Source: Pseudonocardia autotrophica | GTDB lineage: Bacteria > Actinomycetota > Actinomycetes > Mycobacteriales > Pseudonocardiaceae | Assembly (NCBI RefSeq): GCF_003945385.1 | Contig: NZ_AP018920.1 | Span: 1,178,001 to 1,242,000 of the forward strand | DNA length: 64,000 bases | Reading direction: 5' to 3' | Translations under genes and position numbers: made by a program | The notes under the pieces: generated by a model | Told to the model about the DNA's origin: nothing | Database searches by the model: none | The model's input: the letters and a program-made list of their open reading frames with translations, nothing else | Shown here: in pieces, positions 1 through 8,244 of the stretch | Layout of the letters: each line of letters opens with the position of its first letter | Position numbering within the stretch: position 1 is the first letter of the stretch

Positions 1-800
1 GCTCCGATGTCGCGGCGATCAAGACCAAGGCGGTCGAGGCGGGCGACGGCACCGGTGACTACGTCATCGACGGCGCCAAGATGTGGCTCACCAACGGCGG
101 CACGTCGAACCTCACCGCGGTGCTCGTCAAGACCGACGAGGGCTCGGAGAAGGCGCACCAGAACCTGACCACGTTCCTGGTCGAGAAGCCCACCGGCTAC
201 GGCGAGGTCGCGCCCGGCCTCATCGTCCCCGGCAAGATCGACAAGATGGGCTACAAGGGCGTCGACACCACCGAGATGGTGTTCTCCGGGCACCGGATCT
301 CCGGCGAGCAGATCCTCGGCGGCGCCCGCGGCAAGGGCTTCGCGCACATGATGGACGGCGTCGAGGTCGGCCGGGTGAACGTCGCCGCCCGTGCCTGCGG
401 CATCGCGATCCGGGCCTTCGAACTGGGTGTGGAGTACGCGCAGCAGCGCTCGACCTTCGGCAAGCCGATCGTCAACCACCAGGCGATCGCGTTCAAGATC
501 GCCGAGATGGCCACCAAGGTCGAGGCCGCGCACCTGATGATGGTCAACGCCGCGCGCCTCAAGGACCGCGGCGAGCGCAACGACGTCGAGGCCGGGATGG
601 CCAAGATGCTCGCCTCGGAGTACTGCAAGGAGGTCACCGAGGACTCGTTCCGGATCCACGGCGGCTACGGCTACTCCAAGGAGTACGAGATCGAGCGCCT
701 CATGCGCGAGGCACCGTTCCTGCTCATCGGCGAGGGCACGAGCGAGATCCAGAAGACGATCATCTCCCGCGGTCTGCTGCGCGACTACAAGCTGCGCTGA
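1..800 (+). CDS. Acyl-CoA dehydrogenase, C-terminal part (5' end outside window)
   Basis: Open from the left edge (first full codon at position 3) to the TGA ending at 800, so only about 265 C-terminal residues are visible. Acyl-CoA dehydrogenases are FAD flavoproteins that make the alpha,beta-trans double bond in acyl-CoA and pass electrons to ETF. Seen here: the middle beta-domain (KMWLTNGG), the C-terminal helical bundle (VAARACGIAIRAFELGVEYA, QQRSTFGKPI), the FAD-binding IHGGYGYS stretch and GEGTSEIQ, whose Glu before GTS is the usual catalytic base of the medium/short-chain group. Substrate chain length cannot be judged. A long perfect hairpin follows the stop, so the gene ends its transcription unit. 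Confidence 0.95.
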   Translation, partial: SDVAAIKTKAVEAGDGTGDYVIDGAKMWLTNGGTSNLTAVLVKTDEGSEKAHQNLTTFLVEKPTGYGEVAPGLIVPGKIDKMGYKGVDTTEMVFSGHRISGEQILGGARGKGFAHMMDGVEVGRVNVAARACGIAIRAFELGVEYAQQRSTFGKPIVNHQAIAFKIAEMATKVEAAHLMMVNAARLKDRGERNDVEAGMAKMLASEYCKEVTEDSFRIHGGYGYSKEYEIERLMREAPFLLIGEGTSEIQKTIISRGLLRDYKLR

Positions 801-807
801 CCCGCGC

Positions 808-846
808 CGCACGTCACGTGCGCGTCGTGCGCGCACGTGACGTGCG
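808..846 (+). terminator. Perfect 17-bp hairpin after acyl-CoA dehydrogenase
   Basis: Arm 808-824 is exactly complementary to 830-846, with a 5-nt loop (825-829). It starts 8 nt after the stop codon. There is no T run, which is usual for high-GC actinobacterial terminators. It could instead be a protein-binding palindrome, because the stem is itself built from repeats of the 6-bp palindrome CACGTG. Confidence 0.6.
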
Positions 847-935
847 AGACGTCGCTAGTCTCCTCGGGCACACCGGACGGCCGTCGACCGTTGCCCGGTA
901 GCAGTAGCCGAACACCATCTGCGAGGAGAATCGCC

Positions 936-1457
936 ATGACCAACCCGTTCGGCGGCCAGGCACGCCCGGCACCGGGCCTGCCGCAGCTGCCCACTCCGCC
1001 GACCGGGTGGCCGGTGGGCTCCTACGCCACCTACGAGGAGGCGCAGCGGGCCGTCGACCACCTGGCCGACTCCGACTTCCCGGTCCGCGACGTGACGATC
1101 GTCGGCGTCGACCTGATGCTGGTGGAGCGGGTGATCGGCCGGCTCACCTGGGGCCGGGTACTGGGCTCGGGTGCCGCGTCCGGCGCCTGGCTGGGTCTGT
1201 TCGTCGGTCTGCTGCTGTCTCTGTTCTCGCCGGACGGCAGCTTCTGGCCGATCGTCGTCGGCCTGGCGTCCGGTGCCGCGTTCGGCATGGTGTTCGCGGC
1301 GGTCGGCTACGGCGCCAGCCGCGGCCGGCGGGACTTCCAGTCGGCCAGCCAGATGGTGGCCGGCCGGTACGACGTGCTGTGCGAGCCGCGCAACGCCGAG
1401 CAGGCCCGCGAGATGCTCGCCCGGCTGGCGCTGGGCAGCCCCGGCGGTGGTTTCTGA
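936..1457 (+). CDS. General stress protein 17M-like membrane protein
   Basis: 173-residue protein. ATG 936 is chosen over upstream in-frame codons because GAGGAGA (923-929) lies 6 nt before it. After a Pro-rich 25-residue lead comes a YflT/GSP17M-type domain (SYATYEEAQRAVDHL, then FPVRDVTIVGVDLMLVERV, about residues 30-65). A Gly/Ala-rich hydrophobic hairpin of two membrane helices (about 80-130) and a short amphipathic C-terminus (DVLCEPRNAEQAREML) follow. The family is known from general stress regulons, but its biochemical role is unknown. It stands alone between a hairpin upstream and a strong terminator downstream. Confidence 0.75.
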   Translation: MTNPFGGQARPAPGLPQLPTPPTGWPVGSYATYEEAQRAVDHLADSDFPVRDVTIVGVDLMLVERVIGRLTWGRVLGSGAASGAWLGLFVGLLLSLFSPDGSFWPIVVGLASGAAFGMVFAAVGYGASRGRRDFQSASQMVAGRYDVLCEPRNAEQAREMLARLALGSPGGGF

Positions 1458-1476
1458 CCTGGTAGCGCGATCCCGG

Positions 1477-1503
1477 CCGCCGTCACCCATCGGGTGACGG
1501 CGG
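1477..1503 (+). terminator. 12-bp perfect hairpin terminator
   Basis: Arms 1477-1488 and 1492-1503 are fully complementary around a 3-nt loop. It lies 20 nt after the stop of the GSP17M-like gene and is followed by a T/C-rich stretch (TCTCGTTCCTC). Confidence 0.8.
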
Positions 1504-1531
1504 TCTCGTTCCTCAAGATCTTCACAAGGCT

Positions 1532-1560
1532 CTTTCATTTCACGCCGAACTGCTTATAGT
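1532..1560 (+). promoter_or_regulatory. Probable promoter of cstA
   Basis: A -10 box TATAGT (1555-1560) lies 17 nt after CTTTCA (1532-1537) in a locally AT-rich stretch that is unusual for this window. It is 30 nt before the cstA start. The -35 match is weak. Confidence 0.55.
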
Positions 1561-1590
1561 GCGCCTCGGACATATCGGGAGGGACGCGCT

Positions 1591-3840
1591 ATGACACAGG
1601 TGTCAGGCGGTGGCGCGGCGGGGCAGGAACTCCCGCCGGCTGCGGTGGACGAGGACGTGTTCCTCGCGGAGCGACGCACATGGACGCCGCTCAAGATCGC
1701 GATCTGGGCGACGATCGCGCTGCTCGGTGGCCTCGGGTGGGTGATGCTGGCCCTGGTCCGCGGCGAGACGGTGAACGCGATCTGGTTCGTGTTCGCGGCC
1801 GTCAGCACCTACCTGATCGCCTACCGCTTCTACTCGACCTACATCGAGCGGAAGCTCCTCAAGCCGGACGACCGGCGGGCCACCCCCGCCGAGTACGCCG
1901 AGAACGGCCAGGACTTCGTCCCCACCGACCGGCGGGTGCTCTACGGGCACCACTTCGCCGCGATCGCCGGCGCCGGCCCGCTGGTCGGCCCGGTCCTCGC
2001 CGCCCAGATGGGTTACCTGCCGGGCACGATCTGGATCATCGTCGGCGTCATCGTGGCCGGCGCGGTGCAGGACTACCTGGTCCTCTTCTTCTCGATGCGC
2101 CGCGGCGGCCGCTCGCTGGGCCAGATGGCCCGCGAGGAGCTCGGCCGGGTCGGCGGCACCGCCGCGCTGGTCGCGACCCTCTCGATCATGATCATCCTGA
2201 TCGCGGTGCTCACGCTGGTCGTGGTGAACGCGCTCGGCGAGAGCCCGTGGGGCGTCTTCTCCGTGGCGCTGACCATCCCGATCGCCCTGTTCATGGGCGT
2301 CTACCTGCGCTTCCTGCGCCCGGGCAAGGTCTCCGAGGTCTCCTGGATCGGCTTCGTGCTGCTGATCGCGGCGATCATCGCCGGCGGCTGGGTCGCCGAG
2401 ACCGAGTGGGGCCAGGCGCTGTTCACCCTGGACCGGGTGACGATCGCCTGGGGCATCATCATCTACGGCTTCGTCGCCGCGGTCCTCCCGGTCTGGCTGC
2501 TGCTCGCGCCGCGCGACTACCTGTCGACCTTCATGAAGATCGGCACGATCGTGCTGCTCGCGGTGGCGATCATCGTGGTCCGCCCGGAGCTGGCGGCACC
2601 GGCCTTCAGCGAGTTCGCCGGGCGGGACGACGGTCCGGTCGTCGCCGGGTCGCTGTTCCCGTTCCTGTTCGTGACGATCGCCTGCGGCGCGCTCTCCGGT
2701 TTCCACGCGCTGATCTCCTCGGGCACCACCCCGAAGCTGGTCGAGAAGGAGCGGCAGACCCGCTTCATCGGCTACGGCGGCATGCTCATGGAGTCGTTCG
2801 TGGCGATCATGGCGCTGGTCGCGGCGCTGTCGATCGACCGCGGGCTGTACTTCGCGATGAACGTCCCGGCCTCGCTCACCGAGGGCACCGTCGAGGGCGC
2901 GGCCGCGTTCGTGAACTCGCTGGGCCTGATGAACGTCAACGTGACGCCGGACCAGCTCGCGTCGACCGCGGCGCTGGTCGGCGAGGAGTCGATCGTCTCC
3001 CGCACCGGTGGCGCGCCGACCCTGGCGGTCGGGCTGGCGAACATCATGCAGCAGTTCATCGGTGGCCCGGCCATGATGAGCTTCTGGTACCACTTCGCGA
3101 TCATGTTCGAGGCGCTGTTCATCCTCACCGCGGTGGACGCCGGCACCCGGGTGGCGCGCTTCATGCTGCAGGACGCGATCGGCACCGTCGTCCCGAAGTT
3201 CAAGGACACGTCCTGGCGGGTGGGTGCCTGGATCTGCACCGCCTTGATGGTCGGCGGGTGGGGCGCGATCCTGGTGATGGGCGTGACCGATCCACTCGGC
3301 GGGATCAACACGTTGTTCCCGCTGTTCGGCATCGCCAACCAGCTGCTCGCCGCGATCGCGCTGGCCGTGTGCCTGGCCCTGGTGGCCCGGCGCGGGCAGG
3401 TCAGATATCTGTGGATCATCGCGGTGCCGCTGGCGTTCGCCGCCGTCGTCACGATCACCGCGTCGATGTTCAAGATCTTCTCGCCGAAGCCGGCGATCGG
3501 GTACTGGGCGCAGCACTTCGCGTTCCGGGAGGCGATCGCGGCCGGTGAGACGAGCTTCGGCAACGCGGCAACGCCGGAGGCGATGGCCGCCGTCGTCCGG
3601 AACACCTTCATCCAGGGCTCGCTGTCGATCCTGTTCGTGTCGCTGGCGATCATCGTGATCGTCGCCGCGGTGCTGTCGGCCTGGCGGTCGATCGCGATCG
3701 GCGGGCGTCCCGAGCTGGAGGACCCGGAGATCGCGTCGCGGATCTACGCGCCGTCCGGGCTGATCGCGTCGCCGTCGGAGAAGGAGCTGGAGAAGCGCTG
3801 GACCGAGGCGGTCGGCGACCGCGTGCGGGCCGGGCACTGA
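1591..3840 (+). CDS. cstA: Carbon starvation protein CstA (peptide/pyruvate transporter family)
   Basis: 749-residue polytopic membrane protein of full CstA length. ATG 1591 follows GGGAGGG (1578-1584). A hydrophilic N-terminus is followed by the conserved CstA core (YGHHFAAIAGAGPLVGPVLA, GAVQDYLVLFFSMRRGGRSL) and many membrane helices. The conserved SSGTTPK and INTLFPLFGIANQLLAAIAL segments are present. CstA proteins import peptides or pyruvate when carbon is scarce. The stop overlaps the start of a YbdD-type small gene by one base, the arrangement typical of cstA operons. No LytS/LytTR genes lie next to it; the LytS/LytTR pair in this window sits with symporters near 61 kb. Confidence 0.95.
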   Translation: MTQVSGGGAAGQELPPAAVDEDVFLAERRTWTPLKIAIWATIALLGGLGWVMLALVRGETVNAIWFVFAAVSTYLIAYRFYSTYIERKLLKPDDRRATPAEYAENGQDFVPTDRRVLYGHHFAAIAGAGPLVGPVLAAQMGYLPGTIWIIVGVIVAGAVQDYLVLFFSMRRGGRSLGQMAREELGRVGGTAALVATLSIMIILIAVLTLVVVNALGESPWGVFSVALTIPIALFMGVYLRFLRPGKVSEVSWIGFVLLIAAIIAGGWVAETEWGQALFTLDRVTIAWGIIIYGFVAAVLPVWLLLAPRDYLSTFMKIGTIVLLAVAIIVVRPELAAPAFSEFAGRDDGPVVAGSLFPFLFVTIACGALSGFHALISSGTTPKLVEKERQTRFIGYGGMLMESFVAIMALVAALSIDRGLYFAMNVPASLTEGTVEGAAAFVNSLGLMNVNVTPDQLASTAALVGEESIVSRTGGAPTLAVGLANIMQQFIGGPAMMSFWYHFAIMFEALFILTAVDAGTRVARFMLQDAIGTVVPKFKDTSWRVGAWICTALMVGGWGAILVMGVTDPLGGINTLFPLFGIANQLLAAIALAVCLALVARRGQVRYLWIIAVPLAFAAVVTITASMFKIFSPKPAIGYWAQHFAFREAIAAGETSFGNAATPEAMAAVVRNTFIQGSLSILFVSLAIIVIVAAVLSAWRSIAIGGRPELEDPEIASRIYAPSGLIASPSEKELEKRWTEAVGDRVRAGH

Positions 3841-4049
3841 TGGCGGGCGGCGGACGGGTCGAGACCGTGCTGGACGGGCTGCGCGGGCTCGCCTGGTGGT
3901 GGCGTGGGGTGATCGGGGCGGACCGCTACGAGCGTTACCTCGACCACCACCGCCGCGCCGGGCACGTCCATCCGCCGATGACCGAGCGGGAGTACTGGCG
4001 GGCCCGGACCGAGCACCAGGAGAACAATCCGCAGGGACGGTGCTGCTGA
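3840..4049 (+). CDS. YbdD/YjiX family small protein, CstA partner
   Basis: 69-residue cytosolic protein. Its ATG uses the last A of the cstA stop (TGATG), so it is translationally coupled. The family signature is clear: WWWRGVIGADRYERYL, then HPPMTEREYWRAR and a Cys-containing end (GRCC). YbdD/YjiX proteins are the usual second gene of cstA/btsT operons and appear to be needed for transporter function; the mechanism is not established. A GC-rich hairpin about 60 nt downstream probably ends the operon. Confidence 0.9.
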   Translation: MAGGGRVETVLDGLRGLAWWWRGVIGADRYERYLDHHRRAGHVHPPMTEREYWRARTEHQENNPQGRCC

Positions 4050-4107
4050 TCGGCCCCGGGAGCCGCTGCGCCGCACGGGTGGTGTGAGCGGTCCCGAACG
4101 GGGGAGC

Positions 4108-4149
4108 GGGCCCGGTCGGGTGGGTGGTGAGCCCACCCCGACCGGGCCC
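4108..4149 (+). terminator. Long GC hairpin after cstA-ybdD
   Basis: Arm 4108-4124 pairs with 4132-4149 (one bulged G) around a 7-nt loop. The GGGCCCGGTC arm sequence recurs in the terminator at 16088-16119. Confidence 0.65.
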
Positions 4150-4213
4150 GTACCGGTATCGCCCGGGCGCGTCGGGTTCCGGACAGGGTGCCCGCCGGGG
4201 CAGGATCACGCCC

Positions 4214-5377
4214 GTGAACGGTGAGGCGCGGCAGACCGACGAGATCCGCCCGTCCACGGTGCACCGCGCCTACGGGCGCGGCGCTGGCGGATATGACGGG
4301 TTCGTCGGCTCCATTCCCAGCTACAAGGCCCATCTGCGGGTCTCGGCATCCCGGATGGGGCTGGGTGACGGGCCGGGCCTGCGGCTGCTCGACATCGGCT
4401 GCGGCACCGGGGTGTCCACCGAGGCGTTGCTGACCACGGTGAAGGGCGCCGAGGTGGTCGCGGTCGACGCGTCCGCGGAGATGCTCGCGGTGGCCAGGAA
4501 GAAGAACTGGTCGCCCCGGGTCAGCTTCGTGCACTCCAAGCTGGAGACCCTCGCCGAGGTCGGGATCCAGGGCCCGTTCGACGGCATCCTCGCCTCCTAC
4601 CTGGTCTCCAACCTGCCCGACGCCGAGCACGGCCTGCGCCGGCTGCTGGCGCTGCTCGCGCCCGGCGCACCGCTGGCGGTGCACGACTACGCGGTCGGCG
4701 GGACCCGTGGCCGGGTGCGTTGGACGACCGCGGCCTGGACCTATCTCGTCCCGATGGCCGCGATGCGCTGGGGCGTCGCGGATCTCGCCCGCTACCGGGC
4801 GAAGCGGATCAGCGGCGCGGGCGGCCCGGAGCAGATGGTGCACCGGATGGAGCGGGCCGGGTTCTCCGACGTCCGGGTGCAGACGGTGGCCGGTCTGCAG
4901 CAGCACCTGGTGCACACCTTCCTCGGCAGGCGCCCGGACGAGCCGGACGTGGTGGGGGAGCGGATCGCCCGCTCGTCCGCACTGGCGGCGGCGGGCTGGC
5001 GGCCCGCACCGGCCGCGCCGCCCCCGCCGCCGCAGGACGCGGCCGACCCGGAGGACCGGGAGGACCAGCTGGAGGAGGGCGGCCCGGAGGACCCGGGCTA
5101 CGCCGACGAGCTGCCGCCCGAGGCCACCGGTGACGCCGACGACCTCGGGTACGCCGACGTCACCGCGGGCGACGCCGACGTCCCCGGTGGTGCCGACGTC
5201 CCCGGTGGTGCCGAGGTCCCCGGCGGAGACGGTGGCGCCGGGGGTCGGCCGGGGGAGCCGGATGCCGGACGCGGCAACGGCCCGCACGGCAACGGTTCCC
5301 GGGACGCCGATTCCCGTGACGAGAGCTCCCGCGACGACGAGCCGCCCACCCCGCCCGCCGGTGGGCCCCGGGTCTGA
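4214..5377 (+). CDS. Class I SAM-dependent methyltransferase with long acidic tail
   Basis: 387 residues from GTG 4214, with GGGGCAGGA at 4196-4204 just upstream. An earlier in-frame ATG at 4124 lies inside the terminator hairpin and is rejected. Residues 1-260 form a UbiE-like Rossmann methyltransferase: motif I LLDIGCGTG, an acidic residue in VVAVDASAEML, and the post-I segment FDGILASYLVSNLPDAEHG. The substrate is unknown. From about residue 262 the protein becomes a disordered Pro/Asp/Glu/Gly-rich tail with tandem (D/E)VPGGA units. The tail does not belong to the methyltransferase fold and may have grown by repeat expansion. Confidence 0.8.
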   Translation: MNGEARQTDEIRPSTVHRAYGRGAGGYDGFVGSIPSYKAHLRVSASRMGLGDGPGLRLLDIGCGTGVSTEALLTTVKGAEVVAVDASAEMLAVARKKNWSPRVSFVHSKLETLAEVGIQGPFDGILASYLVSNLPDAEHGLRRLLALLAPGAPLAVHDYAVGGTRGRVRWTTAAWTYLVPMAAMRWGVADLARYRAKRISGAGGPEQMVHRMERAGFSDVRVQTVAGLQQHLVHTFLGRRPDEPDVVGERIARSSALAAAGWRPAPAAPPPPPQDAADPEDREDQLEEGGPEDPGYADELPPEATGDADDLGYADVTAGDADVPGGADVPGGAEVPGGDGGAGGRPGEPDAGRGNGPHGNGSRDADSRDESSRDDEPPTPPAGGPRV

Positions 5378-5425
5378 ACAGCCCCGGCGGCCCACGACCA
5401 GCCGCCCCGCGGTCCGCAGCGAGCC

Positions 5426-5511
5426 GCCTCAGCCGGTCACGACCAGCGGCCCCGGCCGGGCTGCCGCGAGCTGCCTCAGCCGGTCACGACCAGCGGCCCC
5501 GGCCGGGCTGC
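5426..5511 (+). repeat. Two copies of a 39-bp direct repeat
   Basis: Positions 5426-5464 and 5473-5511 are identical over 39 bp, separated by 8 nt. They fill the gap between the convergent methyltransferase and corA stops. The unit contains GCCCCGGCCGGGC, a self-complementary core that could form hairpins and end transcription on both strands. Confidence 0.8.
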
Positions 5512-5530
5512 AGCCGGCCGCGCCGGCCGG

Positions 5531-6649
5531 CTACAGCCAGCCGTTGCGGCGGAGGTTGCGGTGCAGCAGCGTGCAGATCGTCGCGATGATCAGCAGCACC
5601 ATCGGGTAGCCGAAGCTCCAGTGCAGCTCGGGCATGTAGTCGAAGTTCATCCCGTAGACACCGGCGATCATCGTGGGCACCGAGATCAGGCCGGCGTAGG
5701 CGGTGATCTTCCGCATGTCGTTGTTCTGCCGCATGCTGATCTTGGCGAGCACGGCGTCGACCAGCGTGGTCAGCAGCTCGTTGAACCCGGCGACCTGCTC
5801 GGCGACACCGCCGAGGTGGTCGTCGACGTCGCGGAAGTAGGACCGCACGTCGTGCGGTACCAGCGCGCTGTAGCCCTCGGAGAGCTTGCGCATCGGCCCG
5901 ACCAGCGGCATCACGCAGCGCCGCAGGTCGAGGATCTCCCGCTTCATGACGTAGATCTGCTCCGGGTTCATCGTCGAGCCCGGCGAGAACACCTCGGCCT
6001 CGACCGCGTCCAGGTCGGTCTCGATCTGCCGGACGACGTCGATGTAGGAGTCCACGACGTGATCGGCGATGGCGTGCAGCACCGCGGCCGGGCCGAGCCG
6101 CAGCTGCTCGGGATCGTCCTCGAGGCGTCGTCGTACCTCGCGCAGTCCGGTGTGCCTGCCGTGCCGGACCGTCACCACGAAGTCCCGGCCCAGGAACGCC
6201 ATCACCTCACCGGTCTCGACGATCTCGTTCGCCGTCGTCGGGTCGGCGTTCCCGACGTGCCGGACCGTCTTGAGCACCATGAACAGGGTCTCGTCGTAGC
6301 GCTCGAGCTTGGGCCGGTTGTGCGCGTGCACGGCGTCCTCGACGGCCAGCTCGTGCAGTCCGTAGGTCTGCGCGACACCGGAGATCTGCTCGGCGTCCGG
6401 CTCGTGCAGGCCGATCCACACGAAGCCGGTGCCGCGCTCGCGGACCTCGGCGATCGCCTCGTCGTGCGTCCATCGGCCGGGCAGCCGCTCCCCGTCGTCG
6501 TACACCGCACAGTCCACGACGTAGGCCGACAGCGGGACCCGCAGCCGGGCCGGGCGCTGCGCCTCGGCACGGGCGGCGGCCCGGTCGGCACGCCGGTTCC
6601 GGCCTGCCGCGGACCGGATCGACGGACGGAGCTGGGAGAGCGATGGCAT
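5531..6649 (-). CDS. corA: CorA-family magnesium/cobalt channel
   Basis: 372 residues. ATG at 6649 is preceded on the minus strand by GGAGG with a 7-nt gap, so I prefer it to the longer in-frame start at 6736. The N-terminal cytosolic alpha/beta domain (FVWIGLHEPDAEQI, LHELAVEDAVHAHNRPKLE) leads into long helices and two C-terminal membrane helices with the signature GMN motif (AGVYGMNFDYMPEL). A positively charged end (LHRNLRRNGWL) follows. CorA forms pentameric Mg2+ channels gated by cytosolic Mg2+. Single gene, convergent with the methyltransferase; no Mg2+ riboswitch is evident upstream. Confidence 0.95.
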   Translation of the reverse strand: MPSLSQLRPSIRSAAGRNRRADRAAARAEAQRPARLRVPLSAYVVDCAVYDDGERLPGRWTHDEAIAEVRERGTGFVWIGLHEPDAEQISGVAQTYGLHELAVEDAVHAHNRPKLERYDETLFMVLKTVRHVGNADPTTANEIVETGEVMAFLGRDFVVTVRHGRHTGLREVRRRLEDDPEQLRLGPAAVLHAIADHVVDSYIDVVRQIETDLDAVEAEVFSPGSTMNPEQIYVMKREILDLRRCVMPLVGPMRKLSEGYSALVPHDVRSYFRDVDDHLGGVAEQVAGFNELLTTLVDAVLAKISMRQNNDMRKITAYAGLISVPTMIAGVYGMNFDYMPELHWSFGYPMVLLIIATICTLLHRNLRRNGWL

Positions 6650-7036
6650 CACGGGACCTCCGGGGCGGGCGAGGCCGGCTCGGTCGGCGAGCACGACTGC
6701 CGGGGACGTGCGACCACCGCGGCGGTCGCCGGACACGCGACACGCCTCCCGCCGGGATCAGCCGGGGTACACCGTCCGGGTGACGGGCAGCGGGAGGCGG
6801 CACGTACTGCTCACCGGTGCCTGGGGTTCGGACGACTGCTCAGGCGACACCGCTCTCACCTCCCCGTTCCTGTTCCCGCTCCGACTGTTGCTCTGTGCAT
6901 CGCTCACCGTGCGCCGAACGTGTCGGGAATGTGAGATGCCCGACCTCGCGCGTGTGAGTTGGACCGCCGCTGCCGTTGCGGGCCGCCGGATAGATTACCC
7001 CTGCAACGGATCCAGAGTGTGATGGGAGCGTGAACG
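6650..7036. other. Divergent intergenic region corA / maoC (387 nt)
   Basis: No convincing gene. It holds the corA Shine-Dalgarno on the minus strand. Toward the right end there is a -10-like TAGATT (6991-6996), about 40 nt before the MaoC start, without a clear -35. Confidence 0.5.
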
Positions 7037-7540
7037 GTGCAGTTCGGGCGCTACTACGAGGAGTTCGAGGTCGGTGCGGTCTACAAGCACTGGCCCGGCA
7101 AGACGGTCACCGAGTACGACGACCACCTGTTCTGTCTCCTCACGATGAACCACCATCCGCTGCACATGGATGCGCACTACGCCGAGGAGACCACCGACTT
7201 CGGCAAGAACGTGGTGGTCGGCAACTACATCTACTCGTTGCTGCTGGGCATGTCGGTGCCCGACGTCTCCGGCAAGGCGATCGCCAACCTCGAGGTCGAG
7301 TCGCTCAAGCACACCAAGCCGACCTTCCACGGCGACACCATCTACGGCGAGACCGAGGTCCTGGACAAGACGCCGTCGAAGTCGAAGGACGACCGCGGCG
7401 TCGTCCACGTCGAGACCCGCGGCTACAAGCAGGACGGCACCGTCGTCTGCACCTTCCGGCGCAAGGTCATGGTGCCGAAGGTGTCCTACGGCGACGCCCG
7501 CGGCGGGGAGCAGCCCGGCCGCCCGACACCGCAGGTCTGA
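7037..7540 (+). CDS. MaoC-family (R)-specific enoyl-CoA hydratase/dehydratase
   Basis: 167-residue hot-dog-fold protein from GTG 7037, with GGGAG at 7024-7028. The region LLTMNHHPLHMDAHYAE corresponds to the hydratase-2 motif (S/T-G-D-x-N-P-L-H). Here the usual catalytic Asp position is Asn and the Asn is His, while PLH is kept. The rest (GNYIYSLLLGM, TKPTFHGDTIYGETEVL) fits MaoC enzymes acting on CoA thioesters. Substrate unknown; the motif resembles the mesaconyl/methylmalyl-CoA subgroup, but that is inference. It stands alone with its own probable promoter. Confidence 0.8.
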   Translation: MQFGRYYEEFEVGAVYKHWPGKTVTEYDDHLFCLLTMNHHPLHMDAHYAEETTDFGKNVVVGNYIYSLLLGMSVPDVSGKAIANLEVESLKHTKPTFHGDTIYGETEVLDKTPSKSKDDRGVVHVETRGYKQDGTVVCTFRRKVMVPKVSYGDARGGEQPGRPTPQV

Positions 7541-7577
7541 ACCCGGCCGGCCGGACCGAGCCCGGGGGAGCGCTGTC

Positions 7578-7985
7578 TCAGACCCGGGGCAGTGCGTCCC
7601 ACTCGCGCAGGAGTTCGGTGAGCCCGTCCACCACCGGCAGTTCGGCGTACCCGGCGAGATCGACGAACCGGGCGTCGGCGGCGTCGTCGCCCGCCCGCGG
7701 GTGGACGGCGGAGCCGGGGGCGAGGTCGCAGCGGTAGTCCGCGATCCGGTACGGCCCGCGCACGACGACGCCGGCGAGCTCTCCGGGGCGGACCGTCAGA
7801 CCGGTCTCCTCGGCGAGCTCCCGGACGACGGCGGTCGGCTCGTCCTCGCCGGGTTCGACGCGCCCGCCGGGAACCGACCACAGACCCCGTCCGGGCTCGT
7901 TCGCCCTGCGTACCAGGAGCAATCGTCCGTTCGGGTCGTGCACGATTCCACCCACGCAGGCGATGTGTCGGCTACTGTCGGTCAT
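7578..7985 (-). CDS. NUDIX hydrolase (MutT-like)
   Basis: 135 residues, start ATG 7985. The Nudix box is complete: GGRVEPGEDEPTAVVRELAE followed by ETGLTV, matching G-x5-E-x7-REUxEExGU. The N-terminus (HIACVGGIVHDPNGRLLLVR) and SVPGG loop are typical. These enzymes hydrolyse nucleoside diphosphates linked to another group, often cleaning oxidised nucleotides; the substrate is not predictable. No Shine-Dalgarno is present. A minus-strand TACCGT (7999-7994) ends 8 nt before the ATG, suggesting a leaderless message. Convergent with the MaoC gene. Confidence 0.9.
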   Translation of the reverse strand: MTDSSRHIACVGGIVHDPNGRLLLVRRANEPGRGLWSVPGGRVEPGEDEPTAVVRELAEETGLTVRPGELAGVVVRGPYRIADYRCDLAPGSAVHPRAGDDAADARFVDLAGYAELPVVDGLTELLREWDALPRV

Positions 7986-7993
7986 CCGGAATG

Positions 7994-7999
7994 ACGGTA
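7994..7999 (-). promoter_or_regulatory. -10 box of NUDIX gene (leaderless)
   Basis: TACCGT on the minus strand, 8 nt before the ATG at 7985. It fits the TANNNT -10 consensus at the distance expected for a transcript that begins at the start codon. Confidence 0.5.
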
Positions 8000-8088
8000 C
8001 GCTGCTCGGGTGTCGGTACCCCTGCCTCGACGGGCTCGGGTACCAATGTCGGGGTTGTCCCAACGGGCCGGAACGGGTGACGGGAAAC

Positions 8089-8241
8089 GTGCGCAAGATT
8101 CTCATCTTGGTCGCTGTGGCGCTGGGTATCTTCCTGGTCGTGACCGCGCCGCAGGCGGCGGCGAACTCGGTGACCAATATCGGCAACATCCTCTATGACG
8201 CCGCCCAGTCGGTTTCGACGTTCGTCACGTCGCTGCTCTGA
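8089..8241 (+). CDS. Small secreted or membrane peptide (50 aa)
   Basis: GTG 8089 (alternative GTG 8077) opens a 50-residue protein. It is almost entirely a signal sequence (VRKILILVAVALGIFLVV) with a possible AxA-type site (TAPQAAANS), then about 25 residues (NIGNILYDAAQSVSTFVTSL) that look like an amphipathic helix. No known domain. It ends 3 nt before a PH-domain membrane protein, so the two are one transcript. It may be a small subunit of, or modulator for, that protein; this is inference from position only. Confidence 0.6.
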   Translation: MRKILILVAVALGIFLVVTAPQAAANSVTNIGNILYDAAQSVSTFVTSLL

Positions 8242-8244
8242 GCC

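Noticed and set aside
4124..4213. Earlier ATG start for the methyltransferase
   Set aside because: It lies inside the terminator hairpin of the cstA operon and adds non-conserved residues; GTG 4214 has a ribosome site.
1603..4257. 884-codon minus-strand open frame opposite cstA
   Set aside because: Shadow of a high-GC gene: Arg/Asp/His/Gln-rich, no domain, no ribosome site, and cstA on the other strand is unambiguous.
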